From: Pirellulales bacterium
Lineage (GTDB): Bacteria; Planctomycetota; Planctomycetia; Pirellulales; JAEUIK01
Assembly (NCBI GenBank): GCA_019694435.1
Contig: JAIBBZ010000001.1
Location: 186,001 to 250,000 of the forward strand
Length of the DNA: 64,000 nt
Direction: 5' to 3'
In this document: positions 56,362-64,000 of the stretch, one piece after another
How the letters are laid out: the number at the start of each line of letters is the position of its first letter
Position numbering within the stretch: position 1 is the stretch's first letter
Program-made: the position numbers and the translations under genes
Notes under the pieces: model-generated
Seen by the model: the letters and a program-made list of their open reading frames with translations, nothing else
Told to the model about the DNA's origin: nothing
Database searches by the model: none

Positions 56362-57291
56362 TCAATGCATCTCTGCAGCGCAACTGCCGATGCCCGGCCG
56401 GTAGTAGTTGAACTGCACGTTGGGATGCTCGCCCAACAACGACATCGGTACTGCCGTGTCGACGATCTTGCGCGAGATCATCCACGCCGTGAGCCGCTGG
56501 CCGAACGGGTTGTCGTGCGTGCCGGCGTGCCAGATGCTCACCTTTTCGGCCCGCCACGTCTCGGCCGGGCCCACGGTGATCGCCTGCCGCGGCACCAGCG
56601 CCACGTTGCCGCCGCCGCTGGTGCGGGCATTCTGCACCAGGGTCAGCGGATGCAAATCGACAACCCGCGTCCCGAGCTGGCGATACTCGGCCGCCGGCGG
56701 GGGCGCGTCTTTCCAGGCCCCGCTGCGTGGCAGGGGGTCGTTGAACGCCCAGTGCTTCACCTCGCCTTGGCCGCCCTGCATCACCGCACAGCGCGCCTGC
56801 TTCCAACTCTCGACGTACGGCCGCACGTCGGCCTTGGGAAAGTGAATGTTCGCCTCGGGCATCCGCAGCTCGGGCCGGATCCGGTCGAAGCACAGCTCGC
56901 GATCGGCCCGGGCAAACGACAACGGGTGCGACTCGGGCGCGTCGCGGCCATCGAGAAACCACTCGTCCATGCCCCAGAAATGCGCATGCCGCAGGTTGAT
57001 CTCCAGGTCGTTCACCAGCCGCGCCACGAGCGGCAACTGTTCGGTCGGCCCGATCGGCCCGCAGATTCCGACCGGGTCCGACTCGGTCGCCCGGCGCCAT
57101 GCGTTGACATACTCGAGCGCCTCGGCCAGGTAGAAATCCTCCAGCGAGTCGTACAGCACGACGCGAAATCCATCGCGCGACAAGCCGGGAAAATCCTCGG
57201 CCTCGAGCCGCGCGGCGTCGGCCAGGATCTCGTCGTCCAGGGTCGTATAGTCCCACCAGTCGGGCGCAATCGAACTCAAGCGTCGGGCCAT
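56362..57291 (-). CDS. Divergent NagB-like (glucosamine-6-phosphate isomerase fold) protein
   Basis: 309 residues from ATG 57291, with AAGGAG seven bases upstream. [14 protein letters not shown] matches the NagB aspartate region. The active-site loop, GGDGHIAFNEP in the true NagB of this window, reads [14 protein letters not shown] here. The aspartate is replaced, the histidine is shifted and glutamate is aspartate. The C-terminus [22 protein letters not shown] is conserved in related planctomycete proteins. A changed substrate or lost deaminase activity is likely. Divergent from the class III aminotransferase-fold gene. Confidence 0.7.
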   Translation of the reverse strand: MARRLSSIAPDWWDYTTLDDEILADAARLEAEDFPGLSRDGFRVVLYDSLEDFYLAEALEYVNAWRRATESDPVGICGPIGPTEQLPLVARLVNDLEINLRHAHFWGMDEWFLDGRDAPESHPLSFARADRELCFDRIRPELRMPEANIHFPKADVRPYVESWKQARCAVMQGGQGEVKHWAFNDPLPRSGAWKDAPPPAAEYRQLGTRVVDLHPLTLVQNARTSGGGNVALVPRQAITVGPAETWRAEKVSIWHAGTHDNPFGQRLTAWMISRKIVDTAVPMSLLGEHPNVQFNYYRPGIGSCAAEMH

Positions 57292-57479
57292 GGAGTGCTC
57301 CTTGGGTGTGCCCGCGTTTGTACCAAGCCGCCCGGTGCCGTTCAAAGCCGGGCATTTTTCTCGTCGGCGAGGCGTCTGTGCGGCCGGTCGACGCCGATGC
57401 GTTTTGCCAGTCTGCGCGTGGGGCGACTAGAATTCTGCCTCACGCCCTTTGCCACCCCCCAGGCCACCGCCACCGCCCC

Positions 57480-58862
57480 ATGCCCCAACCGCGCCGCGAT
57501 CTCTCGCACGCCAAGAGCGAAGGCGATACGAACGTCTCGCCGCGCCGTCGTGCCTGGCAGCAGGAGCACCTCGGCCCCGAGACGCAGGAGCTGTTGGCGG
57601 AAGATGCACGCTGGTTCTTGCACCAGTCGCTCTCGACGCCGTGCCTCAACGCGATCCGCAAGGCCGAGGGCATCTGGATCGAGGACGTCGAGGGCCGCCG
57701 TTATATGGATTTCCACGGCAACTACGTCCACCAGGTCGGGTTCGGCAATCCCGAGGTGATCGCCGCCATCAAGGCGCAGCTCGACGAGCTGCCGTTTTGC
57801 ACGCGCCGCTACACGAACGACGTCGCCGTCGAGCTGGCCCGGACGCTGGCCGAGCTGGCCCCCGGCGATTTGAATAAGGTCCTGTTCTGCCCCGGCGGCA
57901 CGAGCGCCATCGGCATGGCGCTCAAGCTGGCCCGCGTGGCGACCGGGCGCTACAAGACGATTTCGATGTGGGACTCGTTCCACGGCGCATCGCTCGACGC
58001 CATCAGCGTCGGGGGCGAAGAGGTGTTTCGCGGCGACATCGGGCCGCTGCTGCCGGGCACCGAACATGTCCCGCCGCCGGACAGCTATCGCTGTCTTTGG
58101 GACTGCCATCAGCGCGGCGGCTGCGATTTGAAGTGCGCGGCGCTGGTCGAGTACATGCTCGAAAAGGAAGGCGACGTCGCGGCCGTGGTGGCCGAGCCGG
58201 TCCGCAGCACGCCGTACATCCCCCGGCCCGAGTATTGGCAGCGGATCCGCGCGGCCTGCGATCGGCACGGCGCGCTGTTGATCTTCGACGAGATTCCGCA
58301 CGCGCTGGGCCGCACCGGCCGGATGTTCACCTGCGAGCACTTCGGCGTCGTCCCCGACGTGCTGGTAATCGGCAAGGGCCTCGGCGGCGGCGTGCTCCCC
58401 TTGGCCGCGATCGTGGCGCGCGAGGGGCTCGACGTCGCCGGCGACCGCGCGCTGGGCCATTACACCCACGAAAAAAATCCCGTGTGCTGCGCCGCGGCGC
58501 TGGCCACGATCCGCTATCTCCAGCAGCACGACCTGGTGGCGCGCACCGCGCGGCTCGGCGAATGGGCGCTGGCGCGGCTGCGGGCCATGCAGGCGCGTCA
58601 TCCGCTGATCGGCGACGTCCGCGGGCTCGGCTTGCTGCTGGGCATCGAACTGGTCCGCGATCGCACGACGCGCGAGCGCGCCAGCGACGAAGCCGATTCG
58701 ATTATGTACCGTGCCTTGTCGCGCGGCCTGAGCTTCAAGCTCACCATGGGCAACATACTCACGCTCTGCCCGCCGTTGGTGATCAGCGAGGCCGAGTTGG
58801 CCCAGGCCTGCGACATCCTCGAGGCCTGCATCGCCGACGAAACGGCAGCCCGCGGCGGCTGA
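57480..58862 (+). CDS. Class III aminotransferase-fold PLP enzyme, PbfA-like
   Basis: 460 residues from ATG 57480. PLP-fold landmarks: FCPGGTSAIGMALKLAR, WDSFHGASLDAISVGG, FDEIPHALGRTG and the PLP-binding lysine in VIGKGLGGG, with GHYTHEKNPVC nearby. The opening HLGPETQELLAEDARWFLHQSLSTPC and MDFHGNYVHQVG resemble (R)-1-hydroxy-2-aminoethylphosphonate ammonia-lyase (PbfA) sequences known to me. No phosphonate genes adjoin, so an aminotransferase of another kind is the alternative. Confidence 0.75.
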   Translation: MPQPRRDLSHAKSEGDTNVSPRRRAWQQEHLGPETQELLAEDARWFLHQSLSTPCLNAIRKAEGIWIEDVEGRRYMDFHGNYVHQVGFGNPEVIAAIKAQLDELPFCTRRYTNDVAVELARTLAELAPGDLNKVLFCPGGTSAIGMALKLARVATGRYKTISMWDSFHGASLDAISVGGEEVFRGDIGPLLPGTEHVPPPDSYRCLWDCHQRGGCDLKCAALVEYMLEKEGDVAAVVAEPVRSTPYIPRPEYWQRIRAACDRHGALLIFDEIPHALGRTGRMFTCEHFGVVPDVLVIGKGLGGGVLPLAAIVAREGLDVAGDRALGHYTHEKNPVCCAAALATIRYLQQHDLVARTARLGEWALARLRAMQARHPLIGDVRGLGLLLGIELVRDRTTRERASDEADSIMYRALSRGLSFKLTMGNILTLCPPLVISEAELAQACDILEACIADETAARGG

Positions 58863-58899
58863 ATCCCCGACCAACGAATGCACGATGCTGACGCGTTCT

Positions 58900-60153
58900 T
58901 CACCGCACGCGAAACACGCGTTTCGCGTCGATCAGCGCGTCGACAAACGTGTCGACCTCAGCCAGCGTGTTGTAGAGATAGAAGCTGGCCCGGCTGCTGG
59001 CACTGACGCCCAGCCGCTTGTGCAGGGGCATCGTGCAATGATGCCCGGCGCGAATGGCGACGCCCCGCCGATCGAGTAGTTGGGCCACGTCGTGGGCGTG
59101 CACGCCATCGACGACAAAGCTGACGATGCCGGCCTTGAACTGCGGCGCTGGCCCCAGAATTCGTACGCCGCCCACCTCGGCCAGCCGCGCATGCGCGTGC
59201 TCGACCAGCCGCCGCTCGTGTTCGTGAATCGCGCCCAGCCCCACGCGCTGTAGGTAATCGATCGCCGCGCTCATCCCGATGGCCGGGACGATCGGCGGAG
59301 TGCCGGCCTCGAACTTCGCCGGCAGATCGGCCGGCTCGAAGCCGTCGAGCCGAACGCGACGGATCATGCTGCCGCCGCCCAGGAATGGCGGCATCCGCTC
59401 GAGCAGCGTGCGCCGTCCCCAGAGGATGCCCACGCCCGTGGGCGCCAGCATCTTGTGACCGCTGAACGCCACGAAGTCGGCGTCCCAGGCCTGCACGTCG
59501 GTCACGTCGTGCGGCACACCCTGCGCCGCATCGACCAGCACCACCGCCCCCGCGGCGTGCGCGCGATCGACGATTTCCCGGATCGGGTTGATCGTGCCCA
59601 ACACGTTCGACACGGCCGTCACGGCGACTACTTTCGTCCGCTCGCTGAGCAGCGTGTCGAGCAGGTCGAGCCGCAGCCGGCCGTCGTCGGTGATCGGAAT
59701 ATACCGCAGCACGGCGCCCGAGCGCGCGGCCAACTGCTGCCAGGGCACCAGGTTGGCGTGGTGCTCCATCTCTGTCAGCAACACTTCGTCGCCGGCGCGA
59801 ATCGCCAGCTCGCCGTAGCTCCGCGCGACGAGGTTGATTCCCTCGGTCGTGCCGTGCGTGAAGATGACTTCTTCGCGGTGCGGCGCGTTGAGAAAGGCGC
59901 GAACCTTTTCCCGCGCCTCTTCATACAGATCGGTGCTCTGATCGCTCAGCCAGTGGATACCGCGATGAACGTTGGCATATTTCGACTCGTAGACGTCGAC
60001 CAGCGACTGGATCACCTGCCGCGGTCGCTGCGTGGTCGCGGCGTTGTCGAGGTAGCACAACGGCACGCCGTCGTGCAGGCGCGTGGCCAGGATCGGAAAA
60101 TCGCCCCGCAGCTGTTCCGGGTCGAGCGTCGAAATCGCGTCCACTGCGTGCAT
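58900..60153 (-). CDS. sufS: Cysteine desulfurase SufS
   Basis: 417 residues. Takes sulfur from cysteine for Fe-S cluster assembly using PLP. Seen: YLDNAATTQRPR at the start, EMEHHANLVPW, PLP lysine in AFSGHKMLAP, and the catalytic cysteine in RAGHHCTMPLHKRLG near the C-terminus. Group II (SufS) by length and by the HHC context. A GTG nine bases upstream of the ATG is a possible alternative. sufU follows upstream on the same strand, 26 bases apart, so they form one operon. Confidence 0.92.
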   Translation of the reverse strand: MHAVDAISTLDPEQLRGDFPILATRLHDGVPLCYLDNAATTQRPRQVIQSLVDVYESKYANVHRGIHWLSDQSTDLYEEAREKVRAFLNAPHREEVIFTHGTTEGINLVARSYGELAIRAGDEVLLTEMEHHANLVPWQQLAARSGAVLRYIPITDDGRLRLDLLDTLLSERTKVVAVTAVSNVLGTINPIREIVDRAHAAGAVVLVDAAQGVPHDVTDVQAWDADFVAFSGHKMLAPTGVGILWGRRTLLERMPPFLGGGSMIRRVRLDGFEPADLPAKFEAGTPPIVPAIGMSAAIDYLQRVGLGAIHEHERRLVEHAHARLAEVGGVRILGPAPQFKAGIVSFVVDGVHAHDVAQLLDRRGVAIRAGHHCTMPLHKRLGVSASSRASFYLYNTLAEVDTFVDALIDAKRVFRVR

Positions 60154-60179
60154 GGTCTTCACTCGGGGCACCGTCGTCG

Positions 60180-60602
60180 TCAGCCGGGGCCGTCGCTGCC
60201 GCGGGAATCGTCTGGCCGTACGTCGTCCAGCGACCCGAATACCGCCGCCTGCATCACCCGCCACGACAGTAGGCAGCACTTCTGTCGATTCGGGGTGAGC
60301 CGCGCGCCGAACAGCTCGAGCATGTCCTGCGCCGAAAACTTGCGCACCTCGTCGAGCGACTTGCCTTCGAGCTTTTCGACCAGCATCGAGGCCGAAGCCT
60401 GGCTGATGCAGCAGCCGTCCCCGTCGAACCAGGCCTCGGCGATCCGGCCCTCGGGCGAGACGCGCAGCTCGATCCGCACGACATCGCCGCACAGCGGGTT
60501 ATCGTCCTCGTGCGCGTGCGTCACGCCGGGACACTTGCCCCGGTGATAGGGGTCTTCGTAATGATCGAGCACGTGCTCTTGATAGATTTCGGCTTCGTCC
60601 AC
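60180..60602 (-). CDS. sufU: SufU-type Fe-S assembly scaffold/sulfur acceptor
   Basis: 140 residues, GTG start. The three cysteine positions of the IscU/SufU fold are present: DDNPLCGD, GDGCCISQAS and NRQKCCLLSW. SufU accepts sulfur from SufS, typically with zinc. The first gene of the sufU-sufS pair; no sufBCD in the window. Confidence 0.9.
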   Translation of the reverse strand: MDEAEIYQEHVLDHYEDPYHRGKCPGVTHAHEDDNPLCGDVVRIELRVSPEGRIAEAWFDGDGCCISQASASMLVEKLEGKSLDEVRKFSAQDMLELFGARLTPNRQKCCLLSWRVMQAAVFGSLDDVRPDDSRGSDGPG

Positions 60603-60873
60603 GGCAACACTCGCTGCGGCACGGGGTCAAACGCCCCGGGCCCTTGCGCGCCTACTCGGTCTCGGTGAGACCGGCCCCCAAAAAATGGGTGCTCTTTCGC
60701 ACATCCTGAGTCACCCCATGCTATGCCACGGGCCGCCCTGCGGACAGGGGCCAGGCTCTGGCCCGAGCGCCAGCCGGCCGGTCTCCCCCGACCCGCTCAA
60801 CGCAAGCAGCCCCCGGCCCGTCGAGCCGGAGGCTGCATGAGAGTACACGACCTGGCGAGATCGCGCCGCCGCC

Positions 60874-62322
60874 TTACTTCGGCAGTCGTCCCGTGGCAAT
60901 CTTGGGGAATTCGCCCGTACAGGCCTTCATGAACTCGACCAGGTCCTTTTTGTCCTGATCGGTCAGATCGAGCTTCTTGATCCGTGAACTGAGGTGCGGA
61001 TTTGCCAACCCGCCCTTGACGTACCAATCGACGACTTCTTCCAGCGTCGCGTGGCTGCCGTCGTGCATGTAGGGCGCCGACAGGGCCACGTTGCGCACCG
61101 TCGGCGTCTTGAACGCGCCCTTGTCGGCCTCGTCCTTGGTCACTTCGTAGCGTCCCAAGTCGGGCTTCTCGGCGTCCATACCCACGCCCAGATTGTAATA
61201 CTTCTCGTCGGTCAGGTTCGGGCCGACGTGGCAGGCGCTGCAATTGCCCTTCTCGCTGAAATAGATGTCGCGGCCGCGCTTCGCGCTGTCCGACATCGGG
61301 TGGGCTTCGGCCGCGGCCTTGGCCTTTTCATACTCGGCATACAAGTCCGGGTCGTTCTCCTTCAGGTCGTCGAGGTCGGCATCGGCGAACTTGCGCAGCT
61401 CTTCGCCGTAGTCGTACGGCGACGGACCCGACACGATCATCCGCTCGAAGGCGGCGATGGCCTTGCCGACCGCTTCGATGCTGACTTCGCCGAAGATCGT
61501 CTCGAACTGCAGCTTGTAACCCTCGATGCCCGCCAGCGTCTTGACGCACTGCTCGTGGGTGTTGGCCATCTCGATCGGGTTGGCGATCGGGCCGACAGCC
61601 TGCGCTTCGAGCGAATCGGCGCGGCCGTCCCAGAATTGCAGCGTGCTCAAGATGCGGTTGTAGCTCACCGGCGAGTTGCGGCCGCCTTGCTGACCGTTGA
61701 CGCCGATGCCGAACTGCGTGTGCTTGGCAAAACCCTCGGCCGGGTCGTGGCAACTGGCACAACTGATTGTGTTATCGCTCGACAGCCGGGTATCGAAATA
61801 CAACTGGCGTCCCAGCTCGATGATCGCACGCGAGGTGTGCGGCATCTGCAATTGCGCCGCGCCGACCGACAGACCCAAAGGCAACACAAAGTTGGGCCGC
61901 ACGTGATGCTGCGGGTCGTCGAGCCAGGCCTGGATCTGCTCGATCGTCAACGCGCCCTCGCCAGGAATCCCTGCCAGCAGCGCGTCGCTCGGCAGTTCGA
62001 ACGTCTCCGGTACCGGTGCCGCGGCGACGAGCGTTTCAGCCGAGCTGTCGCCGTCGGTCGTGCCGGACGTCGATTCCGTGCTCGCGCTCGGTGGCGCCGG
62101 GGCCGCCTCCGTGGTCGTCTCGACCGGAGCCGCTTCGGTCGTACTGGGGGCCACCTCGGCAGCCGGCGTCGCCGCGGGTGCCGGTGTTGTCTCCGCGGCC
62201 GGGGTCGATTCCGCCGTGGGGGCCGTATCGGTCGGCGGCGGATTCTGCGGCTTGCAGCCGACCAAGGCCAACGCACCGCCGAGCACCAGGCTCAGCATTC
62301 CCCGATATTGCCAGTTACGCAT
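60874..62322 (-). CDS. Di-haem cytochrome c peroxidase (MauG/CcpA family) lipoprotein
   Basis: 482 residues. A lipoprotein signal ends LALVGC (lipobox). A Thr/Pro/Ala-rich linker of about 90 residues follows, then two c-type haem sites, CASCH near residue 190 and CSACH near residue 360, with a methionine-rich region YMHDGSHATLEEVVDWY. Reduces hydrogen peroxide in the periplasm or oxidises a protein partner (MauG-like). GGGAG six bases upstream supports the ATG at 62322 over 62337. Monocistronic. Confidence 0.9.
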   Translation of the reverse strand: MRNWQYRGMLSLVLGGALALVGCKPQNPPPTDTAPTAESTPAAETTPAPAATPAAEVAPSTTEAAPVETTTEAAPAPPSASTESTSGTTDGDSSAETLVAAAPVPETFELPSDALLAGIPGEGALTIEQIQAWLDDPQHHVRPNFVLPLGLSVGAAQLQMPHTSRAIIELGRQLYFDTRLSSDNTISCASCHDPAEGFAKHTQFGIGVNGQQGGRNSPVSYNRILSTLQFWDGRADSLEAQAVGPIANPIEMANTHEQCVKTLAGIEGYKLQFETIFGEVSIEAVGKAIAAFERMIVSGPSPYDYGEELRKFADADLDDLKENDPDLYAEYEKAKAAAEAHPMSDSAKRGRDIYFSEKGNCSACHVGPNLTDEKYYNLGVGMDAEKPDLGRYEVTKDEADKGAFKTPTVRNVALSAPYMHDGSHATLEEVVDWYVKGGLANPHLSSRIKKLDLTDQDKKDLVEFMKACTGEFPKIATGRLPK

Positions 62323-62438
62323 TGCGATCTCCCTCATCGTGGATTCGTGGCGAAGTTCAAGGTGTTCAAAAAATAAACGCCCGCACCGCGTTTCGCTACC
62401 CGTCGGTACCGAGCCCTTTTGATGAATTCAACCGACTT

Positions 62439-63026
62439 CTACGCCGCCAGGTCGCGGGCAATCGCCGCGCGGGTCTCCTCGCCCAACACGGCCTGGGCCA
62501 CGTAGTGCGGATGATCGATCACCAGCCGCAACACCGTGCCCGACGTCGCGATCAAGCGCTGGGCTGCATCCGTGAGCGGAAAATGTACGAACTGCACGCT
62601 GCTCACCTTGTGCTCGTCGATCTGGCCCGCGTCGAACTCGCCCGCGATGCGCGGCAGCTCGCCGACGACCAGCCAGATGTGCCGATCAATCCCCACGAGT
62701 TTCGGCAGCTCGATCTGCCGCTCGTCCTCCGTCGGGTACTCGAACATGAACGTCACGCTCAGGCTGTCGGCCCGCGTGATCAGGGGGTTGTACGCGTGCA
62801 GCTCGTCCTCGATCGCTTCGAGGTTGCCGAACGTCCCCTCGGCCCGGAGCATTTCGTGCACCTGATAGCGCATGATCTCGCGGTTCTCGATATGCGCCGA
62901 GCAGTTGCTGCCGATCAGCACCCGCCGTGGACGCTTCTCGACCATGATCTTGCGACGGTAATCGGGGCGAATCGCTTCGTACTCGTCGCGCGAGAGGATG
63001 TCGTCGAACGTGAGTAATTCAGCCAT
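62439..63026 (-). CDS. DUF3501 protein
   Basis: 195 residues. The sequence TFDDILSRDEYEAIRPDYRRKIM, KRPRRVLIGSNCSAHIENREIMRYQVHEML and YNPLITRADSLSVTFMFEYP is typical of DUF3501, a family found next to CCG-domain Fe-S proteins. Here it follows one by 26 bases (its ATG at 63026; a TTG at 63050 abuts the previous stop). Function unknown, likely with that partner. Confidence 0.85.
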   Translation of the reverse strand: MAELLTFDDILSRDEYEAIRPDYRRKIMVEKRPRRVLIGSNCSAHIENREIMRYQVHEMLRAEGTFGNLEAIEDELHAYNPLITRADSLSVTFMFEYPTEDERQIELPKLVGIDRHIWLVVGELPRIAGEFDAGQIDEHKVSSVQFVHFPLTDAAQRLIATSGTVLRLVIDHPHYVAQAVLGEETRAAIARDLAA

Positions 63027-63052
63027 CGTCAAATCTCGTAGTTTGCCCAAGC

Positions 63053-64000
63053 CTATCCGAGCGTCGACCCGGACGCATCATTTCCACCCGCCGGCGGCGA
63101 CAATTTTTCCTCGGTCGGACGGTCTGCGATCCGCCCGGCAAATCCGTCGGCCCGATAGGCCCGCGCCAAGACCTGCACCGGGTGCCACGGCTTGCGCCCC
63201 GTGGCCTGCTCGAACTGCACGGCGGCCAACGGGCAGTCGCTCGCCCAGACCTCGGCCTCGACCTCGCGCATCTCGTCGAACGCCTTGCGGCCATTCTGCA
63301 TGGCCAAGGTGAAATATTCGGTTTTCATGGCCCACGTGCCGTCGTGGCCGCTGCATTGATCGACCGGCTTGACCTTCACGCCCGGAATGCGCCGCATCAA
63401 TTGCATCGCCGGGTAGCCGATCGCCTGACGCTTCAAATGGCAAGGAATGTGATAGGCAATCGAACCCGCCGGACGGCTGGCAAATCGCTCGTCGAACTGC
63501 CCCGCCTTGCGCCGCGCGAACAAGAATTCGCACACGTCCATCGTCGCCGCCGCCACGGCTCGGGCACGCGGGGCTAGGTTGGCGTCGTAGCGTTCGTCCA
63601 GCAGCGTGGGATACTCGCTCTTGAGCATCAGGCTGCACGTCGGGTTGATCGCCACGACGGCATATCCCCGCTCGACGAACGGCGCGAGAATCTCGACGTT
63701 GCGCCGCGCCTGGCGCTGTGCCGACGGGATATCGCCGCCGTCGAGCGCCGGCATGCCGCAACAGGCCAAGGCCGGCACCGCCACGCGGCAATCGTTTCGC
63801 TCGAGCACCTCGACCGCGTCCTGCCCGATCTGCGGGTTGTTCCAGTTCACAAAACAGGTGAAGAACAGGACCACTTTCTGCGTGCCCGTCGCGCTTTCGC
63901 GCCGGCCGTCGGTGCGGCGCTCGAACCACTGTTCGAACGTCGGGCTGACAAAGTCGGGCAACAGCTTGTCGCGATGCACGCCCAGCGTCTTCTCCATCGC
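63053..64000 (-). CDS. CCG-domain Fe-S oxidoreductase (GlpC/HdrB-like), cut by the window edge
   Basis: The C-terminal 315 residues or so are inside the window; the start lies beyond 64000. Two CCG-type cysteine motifs are visible: ALACCGMPALDGGD and DQCSGHDGTWAMK, plus PTCSLMLKSEYP. Matches the GlpC/heterodisulfide-reductase subunit class that binds unusual Fe-S clusters. In known genomes it is joined by DUF3501, as here, and often by rubrerythrin, which is outside the window if present. Confidence 0.82.
   Translation of the reverse strand, partial: AMEKTLGVHRDKLLPDFVSPTFEQWFERRTDGRRESATGTQKVVLFFTCFVNWNNPQIGQDAVEVLERNDCRVAVPALACCGMPALDGGDIPSAQRQARRNVEILAPFVERGYAVVAINPTCSLMLKSEYPTLLDERYDANLAPRARAVAAATMDVCEFLFARRKAGQFDERFASRPAGSIAYHIPCHLKRQAIGYPAMQLMRRIPGVKVKPVDQCSGHDGTWAMKTEYFTLAMQNGRKAFDEMREVEAEVWASDCPLAAVQFEQATGRKPWHPVQVLARAYRADGFAGRIADRPTEEKLSPPAGGNDASGSTLG

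Noticed and set aside
60603-60873. GC-rich inverted stretches between sufU and the cytochrome gene
   Set aside because: Several short palindromic words but no stem with a T-tract and no repeat elsewhere in the window; treated as ordinary spacer.

Overview
The window reads as the chromosome of a planctomycete, most likely of the Pirellulales. The markers are a secreted YTV-repeat protein, a BBP7-type outer-membrane barrel protein, a MoxR/DUF58/BatA/VWA cluster facing a prenyltransferase-like DUF4159 protein, a BRCT-MerR-TPR fusion and a SufS/SufU pair. Base composition is GC-rich. LptD indicates an outer membrane with an LPS-type assembly route. The assignment rests on gene content, because the window has no rRNA gene and no convincing tRNA gene.

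Layout. 0-7.3 kb: envelope genes (dgkA, lptD, a GT39-type membrane glycosyltransferase, an RND/MMPL exporter). 7.4-16.3 kb: the DUF4159 protein divergent from moxR-DUF58-batA-VWA, a closely packed set. 16.3-26.3 kb: lipoate-ligase-like protein, ferritin-like protein, YTV protein with a strong terminator, BRCT-MerR-TPR protein, ABA4-like protein, DUF1028 protein, a polytopic membrane protein, cardiolipin synthase and an NHL propeller. 26.3-38.3 kb: by eye less GC-rich and accessory. It holds a secreted Ntn-type amidase, a 1253-residue secreted HEAT protein, gene relics, and a five-gene redox/detoxification operon divergent from a sigma-54 activator. 38.3-51.4 kb: Nramp-like transporter, anti-sigma-like membrane protein, HDOD and TPR proteins, BBP7 protein, orphan ParA, nagB, and a metallophosphoesterase/hydrolase pair. 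51.5-53.8 kb: a small AT-richer insertion with a zinc-ribbon membrane protein of TIR-like appearance. 54-64 kb: molybdopterin oxidoreductase, divergent NagB paralogue, class III aminotransferase-fold enzyme, sufS-sufU, di-haem cytochrome c peroxidase, DUF3501 and a CCG-domain Fe-S protein cut by the window edge.

The best candidate for an undescribed system is 32.06-37.18 kb. A NorR-like sigma-54 activator has four cysteines in its sensor part. It faces five evenly spaced genes: CEYC-type AhpD-like, DUF1348, DsrE-like, secreted alpha/beta hydrolase, PPOX-fold. Between them lie a -24/-12-like promoter and three spaced dyads of one design. The second candidate is a 154-base structured repeat upstream of nagB. 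It has inverted ends and five internal hairpins, and its G.U pairs are consistent with plus-strand RNA. A short version lies at 26.27 kb. The accessory region also carries decayed genes, among them a small membrane protein split by one TGA and a fragment of a second amidase.
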